Of a stretch of 64,000 bases of DNA, positions 46,231 to 60,523 are shown one piece after another. The position numbers were made by a program, and so were the translations under genes. The notes under the pieces are model-generated. The model was given only the letters and a program-made list of their open reading frames with translations, was not told the origin of the DNA and did no database searches. Origin of the DNA: Piper betle (taxonomy: Eukaryota > Streptophyta > Magnoliopsida > Piperales > Piperaceae); NCBI GenBank assembly GCA_033002965.1, contig JAURVB010013867.1, positions 1-64,000 on the forward strand, given 5' to 3'. Every line of letters starts with the position of its first letter. The first letter of the stretch is position 1.

Positions 46231-49200
46231 GCCTAATCAGTTTGGTTTAAATAAACTGGACTTGGCTTCTTCAATTAGATGATTGTTGCCAGCTTCCCAA
46301 TTAAGTTCTTCAAATTTTCCAGGGCACCGCAGCGTCCAAATTACACCAACTATTTCCACAGTGATTAGGATTTGGATCACCTGTGCATTTTTATGAGTAG
46401 TTGAAATGAGATTAAAAAACAACTCTGAGAATATCAAAGTACCCATTTTCAGAGAAGCAGTTAATGTCTGGGGTAGGTATGATAACAACTCGTTGCTGTG
46501 AAAGCAGCAGAAAGATCACTTGCTGTTGGTTATGAAATATTAATGTAAGAAGATAGTATAACTGGTAAGTGATGATGGGAAAAATGAAAACTCAGTAAGT
46601 TTGTACGTACTAGATTGCATGCATACATCATATACATATATAAATACATGTACAAGCCCTTGTTGTAAATGAAGCAAGAGATTAGAAGAGGCAGGCTACA
46701 CGCAATTCAGTGCTTGTACGTAGAGTGCGCCCATAAATCATACAATATACAATAAGGTTTATAATTTTATGCAATTTAAATTTTGTTTATATAACACAGT
46801 TTAGAATATGCCTGCCTCCATGCGGCATAGTTTAAACACATCTTTTATTCCAAAAATCTCTAGACTTGAGTCAAATTCCAATAGATTTATTGATTCCCTG
46901 ATTTAAGTAATAAAAGTTATTCAATCATATTATTTTTCTAGTTTACTAAATTGATATTTTAAAATAATATAAATTATATATTTATCAAGGTGACTCTATT
47001 CTATTATACATACGAGTCGGGTCTTAATTACAAGTTTTTAAACTATATATACACAGGTAGCCAAAGTCGATGTGGTAAACCTTGAAAAAAATTACATTTA
47101 CTTTATTAGATGAATTGCATTTATGTTACATTAAATTATTATTTACAACACCTTCTATATCTTGAATGAAATAGAGATTAATGGTGCAGGTAAATTAATA
47201 AGGTGGTCATTTATCATATGTGCATCTCCAATAAATTCATTCAATTTTCTACTTAATTTGATTGTCAAAAGCCCTCCACAACTCATATCCAATGACCAAT
47301 AACACAATTCAATCCAACGCTTGTAAATGCTAATAAACCTTTGATGTATGTTCGCTCACACATCACATGTGGCAACGTACATGAAATCAATATATCGTAT
47401 TGTAATTACTTGTTTCCCTGGAAACAAAACCCTAAGCTCATGCATGGCATACAAAGAACAAGTATTAAAACGTGACGTCTTTAAGATAATATCTATGCAT
47501 AGCTTTGAGACAAGTTAGATTTCAGTTTCAACAGCTTCACATTAACACGACCAGTTATTACACATTAGAATTAGAATTCCCAAGTAGTACTCCTTGTTAA
47601 TAACATGTATATTAACATATACATATAGAGAGAGAGAGAGACGGAGAGAGAGAAATAACATTTACTCAAAATAAGAACAAGATGCAGTTGAATTTGCTGT
47701 GCACCATTTTTCCCGGAGATACACGTGAGTGTAGGAAAGGCTGCAAAGATGTTAATGAATGAGAGAGCATTGAAAGAAGATAAGAGGAACGTCTCTGACT
47801 GAAAAACCACTGCAACCGTTTCTTCTTGAGTTTTGAATGAGCGCTGCACAGATGAGGCCTAACCCAACATCGCTTCGAAGGCCCGTATTCAAATCAAAGA
47901 CCAATTTTATCCAATTCATGCACTGCCAAAAACAACCTTTGATAAACAAACGCAAGAAAAAAATTAGAAAAAATAAGGAAAAAAATACAGTACTCGGGTA
48001 GAGAAAATTTTCTTAATTTGTATATATATCTTTTTGAACATAATAGTTTGCGGTTCAAATAATCTGCATGGTTAACAGTTAATGGTAGGGCACCAACAAA
48101 GAGTAATTAGTACTTAAAAATAGCTTTAAATTGAAATTATTCCCAATTAACCCGACTAATTATCTTCTCTTATTTTTCAATTTGCTATTGTTTTTATTTA
48201 TGTTGGCTAATGATGTTTCTTTGTGGTGAAATTAATAATCTTATTGATTCTACGGTAATTATTGGACGTTAAAATTAGTTTTTTTAAAATTTTATGTAGT
48301 AGTCATTTAAATAACTAAGTCAAATCTCTAGAATTATTAAATACGTCCCAAAAATTGTTATGAGCTTATTTGCATTTGTTGATCGAAAATATTAAATCTG
48401 GTATGGACAGATTTCAAATGGCTTATTTTCATTAGTGGGCGAGGCCAGTTCTCTTTTCTTTTGTTGAAATAACTAAAAATTATAGATCATTTTTCGTAGT
48501 TTTTTCTTCATATAATAAATTTGAAAAAAAGAAAAATACATAAATAAAAGAATCTAATTGATCAAACACACCTCAAAGCAGGGATACTGAATCAGTAATA
48601 AATAAAAATGGGCACCTGCATTTGCTTCATGTATTTGTTGATTGACAGTGTCTAAAAATTAAACCCTTTCACCAATTCTCCACACTGCTATGCTTCTGCA
48701 AGTGCAGAAGAAATCCTAGAATGGAAGGATCCCTTTCTAATTAATTAATTCCCATTAAAATCCCTAAGAGTCAATGCATTAATTAAACATAAATCCCATT
48801 ATATAAAAGTCATTAAAAGAGTGATTAAACTATTTTGAGCAATGGAAAAAAAAGATTAAATGAGCTATGAAGGCTGCTTATATGATTATATATAAATGTT
48901 ATCTGAATTCTCTGCAGCTGATCAGTGATTCAGTACACAGAATCGATTAATGTTATCTGATTTCCAATAAAGAAACAAACACAAAAGTCAAAGGAATTCA
49001 ATATTAAGATTGGGAGGCAGAATCATATTAACTATATGTGCAAGAGTTATTGTGTTTGTTAAATGGTCAAATGTATTAAAATCTCCACTAGTGGCATACA
49101 TTTAATAATTTATCAAATAATTTATTATATACGTGGTAATTGTTTAAGTTTATTTTCAACTAATGTATGCTATATGGTATTAAAAAAATGTTTGCTAAGT

Positions 49201-49690
49201 TTTAATCTACATTTAAGTCATCCATTAAACGTTGACAATTATGTTCATAATTTTGAATTTGTTTTCTAGTATATTACTGGGGAGATAATATGCAAGTTAT
49301 TAATTTTGATGTGTAGCCTTCAATTATAAATGGTTTATTTTTGACGCAATAATATTTTTTAGTGCTTGAAAAAAATAGTTGATTTGTAAAAATGGTTATG
49401 TATTTTTGAAGAGCTAACATTCTTTTGTCGTTGAAGATACTTTAATTCTTTTAAATAATTTTGAGAATTTGTAATCATCTGACTTAATAATATAATGCGT
49501 GATCCCAAAAGAGACTAAAAATATTTAATGGAAATATCAAAAAACATTCTTAATTTTTCCGATCTTTTCTGAATTATCATGAAAGCTTTTCTTATTTTTT
49601 TAAAAAATGGAATGCAATGTATGCAAACACGAAGGGGGAAAATCTTTTATTTGGGAGATGATAATTGTGGAACCTACAGATAATAGAATT
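46231..49690. other. Gene-free region with a few weak open frames
   Basis: Minus-strand frames at 46237-46488 and 47752-47955 look slightly coding-like but lack splice sites, promoters or recognisable motifs. A (GA)n run lies at about 47627-47652. Confidence 0.4.
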
Positions 49691-50060
49691 TCAAGATTAA
49701 ATCTTTAGGTTGTGATATCAATTAGAGGATAATTGAGGCTCCGTTTAGTTAGCACAAAAGAAATAAGAATTTTATGAAATCTATATATTATAATATATAG
49801 TAAAGCATTGATCGTTTATTAAAAAGTTAATTATTTTTAGAGTATTTCATAGAACCTCAAGATTAGCTCTCTCAAAAAAAGCCTCAAGATTAAAATCTTT
49901 AGGCTTGGATACCAATTAGAGGATAACTAAGGCTTCATATAATTAGCATAAAAGAAATAGAAAATCTATGATATCTTTATAAGGTAATTTATAGTAAAAG
50001 CATTGATCTTCTATTAAAAAATTATCCATTTTTAGAGTATTTCACGCAAAGCGGTCATTT
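49691..50060. repeat. Diverged tandem duplication, period about 193 bases
   Basis: TCAAGATTAAATCTTTAGG begins at 49691 and its partner at 49884. Both copies continue with CAATTAGAGGATAA, a TTAGCA(C/T)AAAAGAAATA block, GTAAAGCATTGATC or its variant, and TTTTTAGAGTATTTCA. Divergence is moderate, so this is an old duplication in non-coding DNA. Confidence 0.8.
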
Positions 50061-51252
50061 CTAGAAATTTCATCTCCACTAATTTCTTATAAAAAATACA
50101 AATAAAAAGAGAAAGTTGTTTTGGAAGAGATTTTACATCTTATGGATGTCAATAATTTTAAAATCGTACCAGCGACCATACTAGTTTTTTTATTGGTACG
50201 CCATGCGCTCAGAATCCGATTGTACCAGATTCACCATGTTATAATGAGTTAAATATTATTTAACTATATTAATAAGTAATAAAATGATTACCATTCTTAG
50301 AAATTATACCATTCTCAAAATTATGATGTAGTCCACTCGTGTCATGTACCTGAGTAACCGATTTAATGTTCAAAACTTAGTGGATGGGTTATGTTTTTTA
50401 ATACAACACTTGTTTATATCTTTTAACTACAACATTTATTTTGACAAGCATCTCCGTCCCCATCGCTCCTAACAAACTCACAATCCTCATATTTCTCTAA
50501 ATATACACCTACAATAGACATTTCAAATAAAAATATACTGCTTCGGTAAGCTTCGCCTCTTACAATTCTGATTTCTAAAAATTTTAAAAAAATCATGGTA
50601 TTAAAAATATACCACAGTTTTAATTAAAATCTTCATATCTCTCTAAATATGCACCAACAAGAGTTATCTGTTGTACGATCATGGTATAACATAAAAATGG
50701 TGTCAATGTAAAATAAAATTAATTGAATTGAATAAATTTTCAAGTAGTAATTTATGAAGGAATGACTCAGGATAGTTATTTTAAGTAGTGTGAAGCATTG
50801 GAGAGATAATTCATATTGGCAAAACTTGAAAGAATGAAGTCTTAATTAGGAAAAGTTGGAAATATGGGTTGACGTTGGAAGAATCTTAGATAAGTTCAAT
50901 TATTTGCAAATTTGTCATTGGATACAACTAGCTTAATTTATTTGAGACTTTTTTGATAAATTTTAAATAAAAATAAATTAAAATCTCAAATATAAGCAAA
51001 TAACTTTCCAAAAGGCAAATTTGCACATAGAGATGTTAAGCATAAAAGAATATTTTTGGGCATTCCTAATAATTAGCCACACTTCATATTCTCTATAGGT
51101 AGAGCCTAACATTCTAATTTTTCACTCACTAGAGGCTCTCCAAAATGTCTGACAAAAAATTATTTAACTTCTGAAAAAATTCAAATAAAGTCTGTCCACA
51201 TAATCATAAATGTATTTTTTAAGATAGTAAAGCCAAGAGGCTAACCTAATTA
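50061..51252. other. Gene-free AT-rich region
   Basis: No coding sequence recognised. Two short related segments occur near 50480-50520 and 50620-50660 (CATATTTCTCTAAATATACACC and its variant). Confidence 0.45.
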
Positions 51253-51545
51253 GTTAAGTCCATGCACTCGCCCGGCTCGGTCCAACCTCCTTGTTAGCCT
51301 AGTTTGGTCATAATCTGGTTGAGTTCGTTGTTCGCTTAGCTCAGTCCAGCCCCTTTGCAACCGTGGTCTGGTTGAGTCCATGTATTTGCTTGACTCGGTT
51401 TACTCTCTTCGTTAGCCTGATCTAGTTGAGTCCATGCACTTGCCTAGCTCAGTTCAGCCCATTTATGAGTATGGTTGAGTCTATATGCTTATCCGGCTCA
51501 GTTCAGTTGGCTTAGTTGAGTTACAGACTCGCTTCACCTTGTTGG
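51253..51545. repeat. Degenerate minisatellite, five units of about 49-65 bases
   Basis: GTTGAGTCCATGCACTTGCC-type units start at 51253, 51318, 51371, 51425 and 51474, each followed by GGCTCAGTTCAG or TAGCTCAGTCCAG forms. The array is a GC-balanced island in AT-rich DNA and encodes no consistent frame. Confidence 0.75.
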
Positions 51546-54151
51546 GTAGAATCACTGATTTAAGATTGTTGACTCGGTTAGTAAATTTAATACTGATTCA
51601 ATTAGCGCGAGTTGATCAAACAATTTTTTGTGTGCTTATTGGTCAAGTCTGTATTTATTAAAGAGAGTATTTAGACCGAGTTATTGCACACTATGTGTAT
51701 CACAAGTGACAAATATTCTTTTAAGTAACTACAATTGCTAAATTGTAACTATTGTTAAGTGACAGATTTGAAGTCCAAAAGTTCACATTGCAATGGAGTG
51801 AAGGAAAAAATTTGTAATTGAGAGTTTCTTTGTAAATTTCTGTACCTCAAACTAATTATCAATGAAAAGTTGAATTTGTATTATTTTTGTGCAAATATCA
51901 TACTTAGTTAATTTAATTGTAATATTTTTAGTGACAAGTGATCCTTAGTATAACCTCGAACTCTAGTATTTGCATTGTATAAGCCCTTAACAAGCGAGGG
52001 AGTAACTCCTATTTTTATTTTCTGAGTTTGGGCAAAAAGTTAGACGCGTGCCACAATTTTGTACAAACGCCTCTCCAAGCCCATTTTCATATATATCTTT
52101 GGGAAATATGATTTTCTATATATTAGTTTGTAAAAAATTACTATGTATATACCTTATTTTAAAAAAAGACCAAATGTAAATTTTATAAATACGTATTCTT
52201 GATTCATGTGAGAAAAATAAAAATAATTTGACAATATATTTAATATTATAATAATTTGAATAAAATAATCATTATCTATTATTTGAGGCTAGTTCACCTA
52301 AAGTTCAATTAATTCTTCCTCATCTACAAGACCACAATCACTCTCACAATTTAGTCAAAATAATACCTATTTACAAACAGGTGTAACCCTTATTTACAAA
52401 CGGGTATTAACTTTCACACGACTTGTTCTTAAAACGGGTGATTTTCACAATCTAGCCAACAAAAAACTCTACATAATTATATCTTTTCATATAGGTTTGA
52501 GTCTTTTTAAAATGAGTATGACATTTTGTTTAACCGTGTACTAAGTAATTGTCTTCTTCTTTTGCAGCTTGAGATCGTCTTATCTTTCTCTTAGAATGTT
52601 TTTGCTACCAGTATTTTTTATTTCGAATGTTTAAAATAATTGTAATGTCCCATTATATTTCAAATTAATTTCATTTAATTGTTCTTATATTCTTGTATAT
52701 AATATACTGTAAATGGATGAAATACCGGTAATTTTTACTATGTCTTTTAGTTTTATTCTTTATTATTCTATTATACCATAAACTTTGAACCTTGAATAAT
52801 AATTTTTTTAATTAAAAAATGCATTATCGTACTTTTTATCTGTGTAACTTCACTTCAAATTGTAATAGCAAATTTCTTTCTTTTTTGCTTAATATTATTT
52901 ATGTTTTAATTAAATTTGACCATTTTACTTTATTTTTATGATTGGACAAAATGCTCTATAATTCCATCTCTTAATTAAATTTATCCACTATTATATTTTT
53001 CAAGAAAAAAAGGATGTAATATTTATTAATATACATCTTATGTGCTGCATCAGCCAACGACCTACTAATTATGAGAGTTGAATTTACAATCTACTAATTT
53101 CACATTTAGCTCAATCTATTTTAGTAAGTACTCGACTAATTATTTGTTTATTACATGAGTTAATGTTTACCATTTGTGTGGTATGGGTTTTATTTAACAA
53201 TTTTAAATACTTAAAATACATTTTTTTAATAAAATTAGTAAACTATATTTACAATATATATCTATACTTTCTAAAGCTGATTTTTTAATATTGCCCCTAC
53301 GCATAGCGTGGGTTATTTGACTAGTACAAGTGAAATGTTGAAAGAAAAATAAAATCGATATCGAGAGTAATTACTTAATATATAGTTACGTTTTAAACTA
53401 ATAACAATATATACGTTAGATGACACCTAACATTAAAGGCTGACAATTAGTTAATACATATAAGTATAACCAACTCTTTGTACATCTTACAAATTGACAA
53501 AAACTAACAATCCCAACAAATTTTGGAGTAAATACTTTCAACAACGTTTGCTTTCAAATTTAATACTTGATGGTTCCGAGCCATAATGGCGATGGTCATC
53601 ATTCAAGTCCTTGGTTGACATTGTGGAACATGCATGATTCAATATTGATATACCTGCCCAAATAAATCTTTAACAATGGTGCATATCATATAGTATATAA
53701 GTATAGATATAGTCATGCATGACCAAAGATGTATATATTAATTTTTTTATAGTTAAACACTTGAACAACCAATTTATTAAGTCTATCGTATCATAGACGA
53801 GTATGAATATTAAGGTGTTGAATCTCGTCTCTTTTTCCCATCGTTGAACCATTATATTAGAAAATACATCAAGATGGAAATTAAGTGATGCGTTTAGATA
53901 TGTAATTGTTTCATGTCAAACACTATTGGGTCAATTACTACAGGAGTGCGAAACGACGAATGATTATTAATACTCGAGCTAATTTTCCAAATATTGGTTG
54001 TAGCTAATTGCATGTGTTCTCTTTGCTCTAAGTTGATTCACAAATCTCAATTGTGCAGGCTAAAATTTAAGGAGTCAAACATTTCTAGGGAGCTTATTAT
54101 ATCATAGGAGATTAATATAAGTAATAATGTATTCAAGACGTTGAGTTGAAT
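51546..54151. other. Gene-free AT-rich region
   Basis: No gene, RNA gene or clear mobile element recognised on either strand. Confidence 0.5.
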
Positions 54152-54600
54152 TAGGGGTGTAAACGAGTTGAGTCGAGCACGGATGTTTTTGAATTCAACA
54201 TAATTTTTGGTAAGTATGTTTGAGTTTATTCAAGTGTTTGACGAACTTTAATGTATTATGGATTGGGCCGAACTTGTTTAAAATTTATTGTGTTTGGGTT
54301 TGGCTCGTGTTCGGCTCGTTATATTTTCGAGTCGAGTGAATGTTCGTGTTTAACTCATGTTCGACTTATAAATGATCAAAAAAAATTTTCAATACTATAT
54401 AAGTTTAATATGACCTTAATAATAATCAAACCGAACCGAACACTCTTTAGCTTAAACTCTGTTCGTTGTGCAACAAGTTATCTATTTTGAGCTGAGTGTT
54501 TTTCGAACATAAATTAACGAACATGAGTTCAAGTCGAATTGATCCGACGTAAAATACTTACGAACAGGTTTGGCTTTTTTACGACACTAAGTTGAATGTA
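54152..54600. mobile_element. TCGAG-type non-autonomous element
   Basis: Starts TAGGGGTGTAAACGAG, a common start of plant hAT-related MITEs, and contains GTCGAGC, GTTCGGCTCG and TTCGAACA words throughout. It resembles the element at 8895-9420. The expected mirrored end is eroded, so the right boundary is approximate. Confidence 0.45.
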
Positions 54601-56460
54601 TGGTTAAGACACTTGTTTTGTCCTAAACTTGTTCAAGAACCACTTTACTCGAGCTCAATTTGAAAGAGTTGCTAATTGAACAAACTATTTTTTGGTGTTT
54701 ATGATTGTTTATGTTTAAGTCATGAAAGCTTGTAGAGTATTTATATAGATGGGACAATAATATGCTATGTTTAAATTTATCAGTTACAACAAATAAGTAA
54801 TTATTTCCATGGGATTAAAAACTGAAATATGATCATTTGTCTAACTAATTAACTCGACTAGCATCAAGTAAATTACCACCTTTGATGGATTTCGAGAAGA
54901 GAATACTCACATACATCATGATCAGGATTGATTATAAATTTATAAGGCAATGTAATAATTGGTTGGCATGGAAGAATTAAAAGAAAAGAATGAATATTTT
55001 GTTCAGAGTGTTTAAAATGAAAATTTGGAGAAAATGATATGCATTTTCTTTAACCGATTATTTTATGAATATTTAATCATTTACACACTTATCCATGTAA
55101 TAAGTTTTTAGGCTTGTTAGTAATTAGTATTAAAGAAAAATTTGTATCAACAACAATTGATCCTCTTGTGTCGACATATTTAATATAAGCCCTTTAATTA
55201 CACGAATGGTTAGTATTATCCTTAAGCGTACACGAGTAATTATGCTATGTGGACTTATAGAACCCGATTTTTTTAGTTATATTAGTTCTTTTAAAATCTA
55301 AGTAACATTGATATTTAATGGTTATATAGAGATGTCAGCCTTTCACATAAGTGTTGGAAATACAGAGAGCATTTTCCTATCCATAATTTCATTAAAATGC
55401 AAAAGTAACTCATTTACGAAACATAAAATTATTAGGGCATATATGACTAAGGGCTGCCTAAAGTTAAGTACCTAAATATTAATTCTTTACCCATTGATTC
55501 AATGAAACTAAATATATATAACTATTATGGCTTCCATGATTTTAAAACACTCAACCTAATAAAATGGTGTGTATTATGAGAAATTGAAATGTTAGGTTTC
55601 AGACAGTTAGGTGATGATGGTGCATCTTACTTAACGTTATAATGAGAAATATAAATGATAAAGGTTTAAAAGGGCTATAATTTGTTACAGATTGTATTAT
55701 TAAATAATTCAAAGGGGCTGGGCCACATATGTACCTTATTCATAAGAAGAAAAAGAGGTAAAATAGATGGTATCTATTTCAAGGCATAAAAATGTATTTT
55801 TTAATATACTTTAATTAGTTTACTTTAACCTTGTAATATATATATATATATATATATATATGTTTTTTACATCATAAGAGCATTTATAAGAACTTTTGCA
55901 TGAAAAATCCAGTATATGTTTTTGTATAGCCCCAATGGCAAGGGCCTACTAATTCCGTAGTTTATAATCAAGTCTTAATTAATCAAATTACATTGAAGAG
56001 CAAGCAAATTATAAGTCAAACTTGGTAAGTCTCATAGATCTTAGTTTTTTGTTATATTTTCTTGATATATATATATATCCTTGTTGGTTTTCTATTGTCA
56101 TTTCTAATCCTCCACTATGAATCCCACAAAATTTAAGATATTATATATTGAATATCAAAATTATGTCTTATGTCAAGGCAACAACCAAATCATTAAATCA
56201 AACCCCAAATAGCCCCACACGGTTGTAAGGTTGACAAGAAGTGTTCATGCGCAACCATTGCATTCTTATGCAAAATTATTGTACTCCTCTTTTTATGTTT
56301 TTTTAAATATCCATTTATTATTTTCCTGGACTTGGATTTTTTAATTATTATAGTTAGTTTTTTTTTTGGGTTATTATTATAGATAGTTGATTTATTGAAC
56401 AAGAAACTAATTAAGCTCTAGGAAAACATGTTTATTAATAACTTGAAGTAAGAAATAATA
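54601..56460. other. Gene-free AT-rich region
   Basis: No gene recognised. Contains a (TA)n microsatellite at about 55836-55862. Confidence 0.5.
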
Positions 56461-57484
56461 AATGGGAGGGAAGACTTTCAACGCTTCCGTTTTGAGCTAA
56501 ACACAGGCCGCCCAAGTGGAGGAGACGCTGGAACGTCCAAACAAGTTTAGTTAATGGGCGTCGTTGGGGGTAATTTGGTAATTTCACCCACAACTGCCAC
56601 TCCCCGCCGAAATGCGAGCTTGCAGTAAATGCACCAACTTTACTGCGTTGCAGGGGGACAAGTCAATACCCATATTGAAAACGGCAAAAATTTTTTTAAT
56701 TTTTTTGTTTTTTTCTTCAACATTTTTACCGTTCTTCTCTTGAAAAAAATGAATGTTAAAATTTCGTCAAAAAAAAAAACACAAATATGTTGTAATTTTA
56801 ATAATAAGAACAAAAACTAAGCACAATATTGACTAAAATTTGCATTGTTTCTTGTGAGTTTGAGTTGGATCAGTACTGTTAATATTGACATTTTAAAGTC
56901 ACAAATTCTCAATTTTTATAAAAATTTAATGGACTATTGTAGTCAAAATGTTTAAATTTATAAATCGAATTTTATTTTGAATGTCAGCATTATTTATTAA
57001 TGTCTGGTTTAAGAATTTTATAAATTTATTATTTTTAAAATTAAACGCAATATTATTTAAATTATAATTATATGAAAAAAAATCGTCCACACAAATAAAA
57101 AAAAGAACATTATTTGAACGTATAAAAAATGAGTTTCACAACCATGAAAATAGAAAATGCATATTTACGTGATTAATATATAATTATACCAGATAATAAT
57201 AATAATAATAATAATTATTATTAATATTAATAAATATTTTTTTATATTAAAAAAAGGGGAGGGGGAGTTATTAGCTTTGAGTTCTTCCTTGATCCTACTT
57301 TCAATTCCTCCTTGGATCTCTCTCACCCTCCTCCTCCTCCTCCGTCTCCACCGACTCCCCCTAGCCGGAACCATACAACGACGGCCGGCGACGCGTCTCC
57401 TCCGATCCGATTACCCCGGCGCCGGCATTCAACGGCGGCGACGAAGTCCCCGGCGGCGGCGGCGGCGGTGGAGGTGGGGGAGAG
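56461..57484 (+). promoter_or_regulatory. Upstream region and leader of the DRB gene
   Basis: A GC-balanced patch at 56490-56640 lies in AT-rich DNA, followed by a (TAA)n microsatellite at 57196-57230. The last ~210 bases are a C/G-rich leader. Upstream ATGs in the leader are out of frame with the DRB start. Confidence 0.35.
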
Positions 57485-60400
57485 ATGTACAAGAACCAGC
57501 TGCAGGAGCTGGCGCAGAGGAGCTGCTTCAACCTGCCGTCCTACTCCTGCATCCGGGAGGGGCCGGACCATGCCCCCCGGTTTAAGGCCACCGTCAATTT
57601 CAACGGCGAGAGCTTTGAGAGCCCCCACTACTGCACCACCCTACGACAGGCCGAGCACTCCGCCGCCGAGGTCGCCCTCAACTCCCTCTCCAACCGTGGC
57701 CCCTCCCACTCCCTCGCCGCCCGCATCCTGGTCTCGCCCCCTCCCTCTCTCTCTCTCTCTCTCGCTCTCGCTCACTTCTTGTTCTTGTTGTGGAAAAAAG
57801 GCTGTTTCTTTTCCCGTTCTTGGGTGTGTATTTTTTGGGGGTGGGGAATTGGTTGATTTGGGTTTTTTCTGCATCACCGGATTGCAAAGACGGAGGCTTT
57901 ACCCTCTTTAGCATACAATTTGGTTGCTTGCTTGGGCAGTTGTAGAATATGTCTCTCGTGGTGACTCGCCTTTGCGAGTGTTGAGCTATGTGTTTGCATG
58001 GATTTTTGTCAGTCTAACCTTATTTGGATCACAACAATGGCTTCTCTCATACTTTGATTTTTTATTTTCATAAAACTTGCTGTTACTATGTGTGATTACT
58101 GCGGAGTTGATCTCTCATCTCGCTGATGTGCGTTTTTTATTTTTATTTTTATTTTTTTAATGATTATCATCGTGAAAATGACTGACTATTGTTGGATGGA
58201 AATTTAAAAAACTTGGGATTGTTGGGTGCGTATAAATGCCTCTGGTGATATTTATTGTTTCTATTTGCCTTAATTAGGATTTTAAACTCAATGACTTTGG
58301 GTGTGACTATTTGGCGTTATGAGGAGGTCGCGCTGTTATTTATATATCTAATAATCCAGATATTATGAGTGCATGTGGTTGACTAATTAGAAGGATCCCC
58401 TCCTTTTTGCTGTTGATCTTTTAAGATATAGCAGTGCTTCTTGATGGCGTTTTATTATGTCTTGTTCCTCCCCCCATTTTGTTCTGTTGATTCTGGTTAA
58501 TAAATGTCATTGATTAATTCTGATGCTAATTTGTGAAAGCTTAAAATGAGGATGCCTTCTTTTATTACCAGGTCATTTTTTTATTGAATTCTTGAATTTA
58601 TGAATGAGTTTGACACCAATAAACATTTGGAGCTCGTGAGCAAATGCCATACTTGGAATACTAATGCTTTTAATTCGGTTGACTAACAAGTAATTAAGTT
58701 TAGCAATTTATCATCATCCATTAGGACTAAACGCTCTTATTACACGTTTGTATTAATTATAATGTGATGATCCAGTTCGGTTTTTGAAACATGCCAACCA
58801 GCGAATGTATGTCATAAATCTACTTAAATCTTGCCCTGAGATTGTTAACTATTATTTTTAACTTGTTGTGGTATCATGAGCAGGACGAGACAGGAGTTTA
58901 CAAGAACCTTTTGCAAGAGATAGCACAAAGAGTTGGAGCCCCTCTGCCCGCATATACAACTGTTCGGTCTGGCCTTGGACACCTACCTGTCTTCACATGC
59001 ACGGTGGTACTGGCTGGGATCAATTTCACTGGGGAGCCTGCAAAGAACAAGAAGCAGGCAGAAAAAATGCAGCAATGGCTGCGTGGTCATCACTAAAAAG
59101 CTGTAAGCATCTTTTATTTTCATGTTTCTTTACTGTCTGTCTTATAGCAATCAAGACAAGGACTTCAACGTTAATTTGGAGTGAAAAAGTTGATCTTCTG
59201 GGTCGGCTTGTTATGTTACTAGTTAACTTGGCACGTGTTTCTCAGCTTCCAGTGGTGTAGCACTTGTGGCTGGTAGCTATTCCTGCTACACCTGCTAAGT
59301 AGATTCATTTGAGCATGTCATCTGTTAATGGCCAGTTGATGGCTTCTTACAGTTTGTTATAAGGAATGGCTTTGTTTTGGCACAGACAAGTACCTTTCTA
59401 GTCAGTAGAAATTAGAATGCCATGCAATCAATTGCTGCATGTCTCAACCTCGTCACCTTATTTTTGTATTATTTTATGTTATTGATTTAAATGTAAAAGC
59501 AAATCTCTCAGTTATTAAATATCCATGCTGTGACCTAGCCTAGCTAAAATAATATGCAGGATAATGATGATATATGCAAGTTTTTTGCGGTCCATTGACA
59601 ATTGAATGTGTATCTGTGAGCTTATCTTGAGTACATGTCTGACCTATTTTCTTATTGATAACCAGTGGCCAAGGAATCTGTAAGCTCATCATCTGAGACA
59701 GAAATGCGTAATGACGAGCAGGAACAAATTACCATAGCTCGAGCTTTACTGAAATATCGTATCAAGGAAAAAATGGCTATTGCTACTGCAAACACACCAA
59801 ATGCCCTTCCATTCCCTAAAAAGATCCCTATGCAAGAAACCAAACAAATTTTCTCTCATCCTCCTGTCACTGGTTCAAAAATTCTTCCTCTAATCCGACC
59901 AAAGTCTGCACCTCGGAACAGACCTCCTCCTGTACATATGAATGATATACTTACATCACAACCGTTTGCCACTACAGAAAACCGCGGATGTAGATCTCAG
60001 AAGTTTCCTACTGCAGGAGCAGCACCCTACGTCCCTGTGCGGCACTACCAGAATGTTTATCATGGGATGGCCCCACCTGTAACAGTAAGAACGGCAGTTC
60101 CTGTGTTTTCAGCACCTCCTCATCCACCACCACCTGGCTGCTGTGCTCCTCCAGGAATGGGTCCGGAGTGCGAATGGCTCCAGCTGTGAATATAAGATCT
60201 GTTGTGCCAGTATTTGCAGCACCTCCATCTGTTGTCAGAATTGAGGATCCCCTCCAGTTTTTCCATCTCCTACAACACTGGCAAGGTCATCCATAAAGAT
60301 CGAGGAGAAGGGTAATCCCGCTTCATCAACAGCATTTGTAGCTCCGCCTCTGCCCACACAGACCTCAGTGAAGACGGATGACATCACCAATTTGCCAGGG

Positions 60401-60523
60401 CCTCCCATTTCCGCTGCTCCTCCTCAATCTGTCCAGCCATCAGTTAGTGTAGAAGAAACTAGCACTGCTCCAAAAGACATGCAAAACCCGGTCATACAGA
60501 ACCTACAACAGCTAAAGATATGA
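57485..60523 (+). CDS. DRB2-like: Double-stranded RNA-binding protein, DRB2/3/5 type, 3 exons, three apparent frameshifts
   Basis: Plant DRB proteins bind double-stranded RNA and act with Dicer-like enzymes or in translational control and antiviral bodies. Exons are 57485-57730, 58884-59102 and 59666-60523, with GT-AG introns. dsRBD1 begins at the start codon (MYKNQLQELAQRSCFNLPSY, then HAPRFKATVNFNGE and RQAEHSAAEVALNSL). dsRBD2 fills exon 2 (DETGVYKNLLQEIAQR, YTTVRSGLGH, FTGEPAKNKKQAEK, then NAAMAAWSSLKS). Exon 3 is a Pro-rich tail ending QNLQQLKI. Three one-base deficits must be assumed: the A run at 59062-59067, GG at 60165-60166 and the C run at 60249-60252. With them the protein is about 441 residues, the normal DRB2 class size. 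A (CT)n tract starts about 14 bases after the first donor. DRB2, 3 and 5 cannot be told apart here. Confidence 0.9.

Noticed and set aside
46237..47955. Weak minus-strand open frames as a possible gene
   Set aside because: No recognised motif, no consistent splice sites, and frame lengths expected by chance.
57312..57911. 199-residue frame overlapping the DRB start
   Set aside because: It is out of frame with the conserved dsRBD and is Pro/Ser-rich through leader, exon and intron alike.
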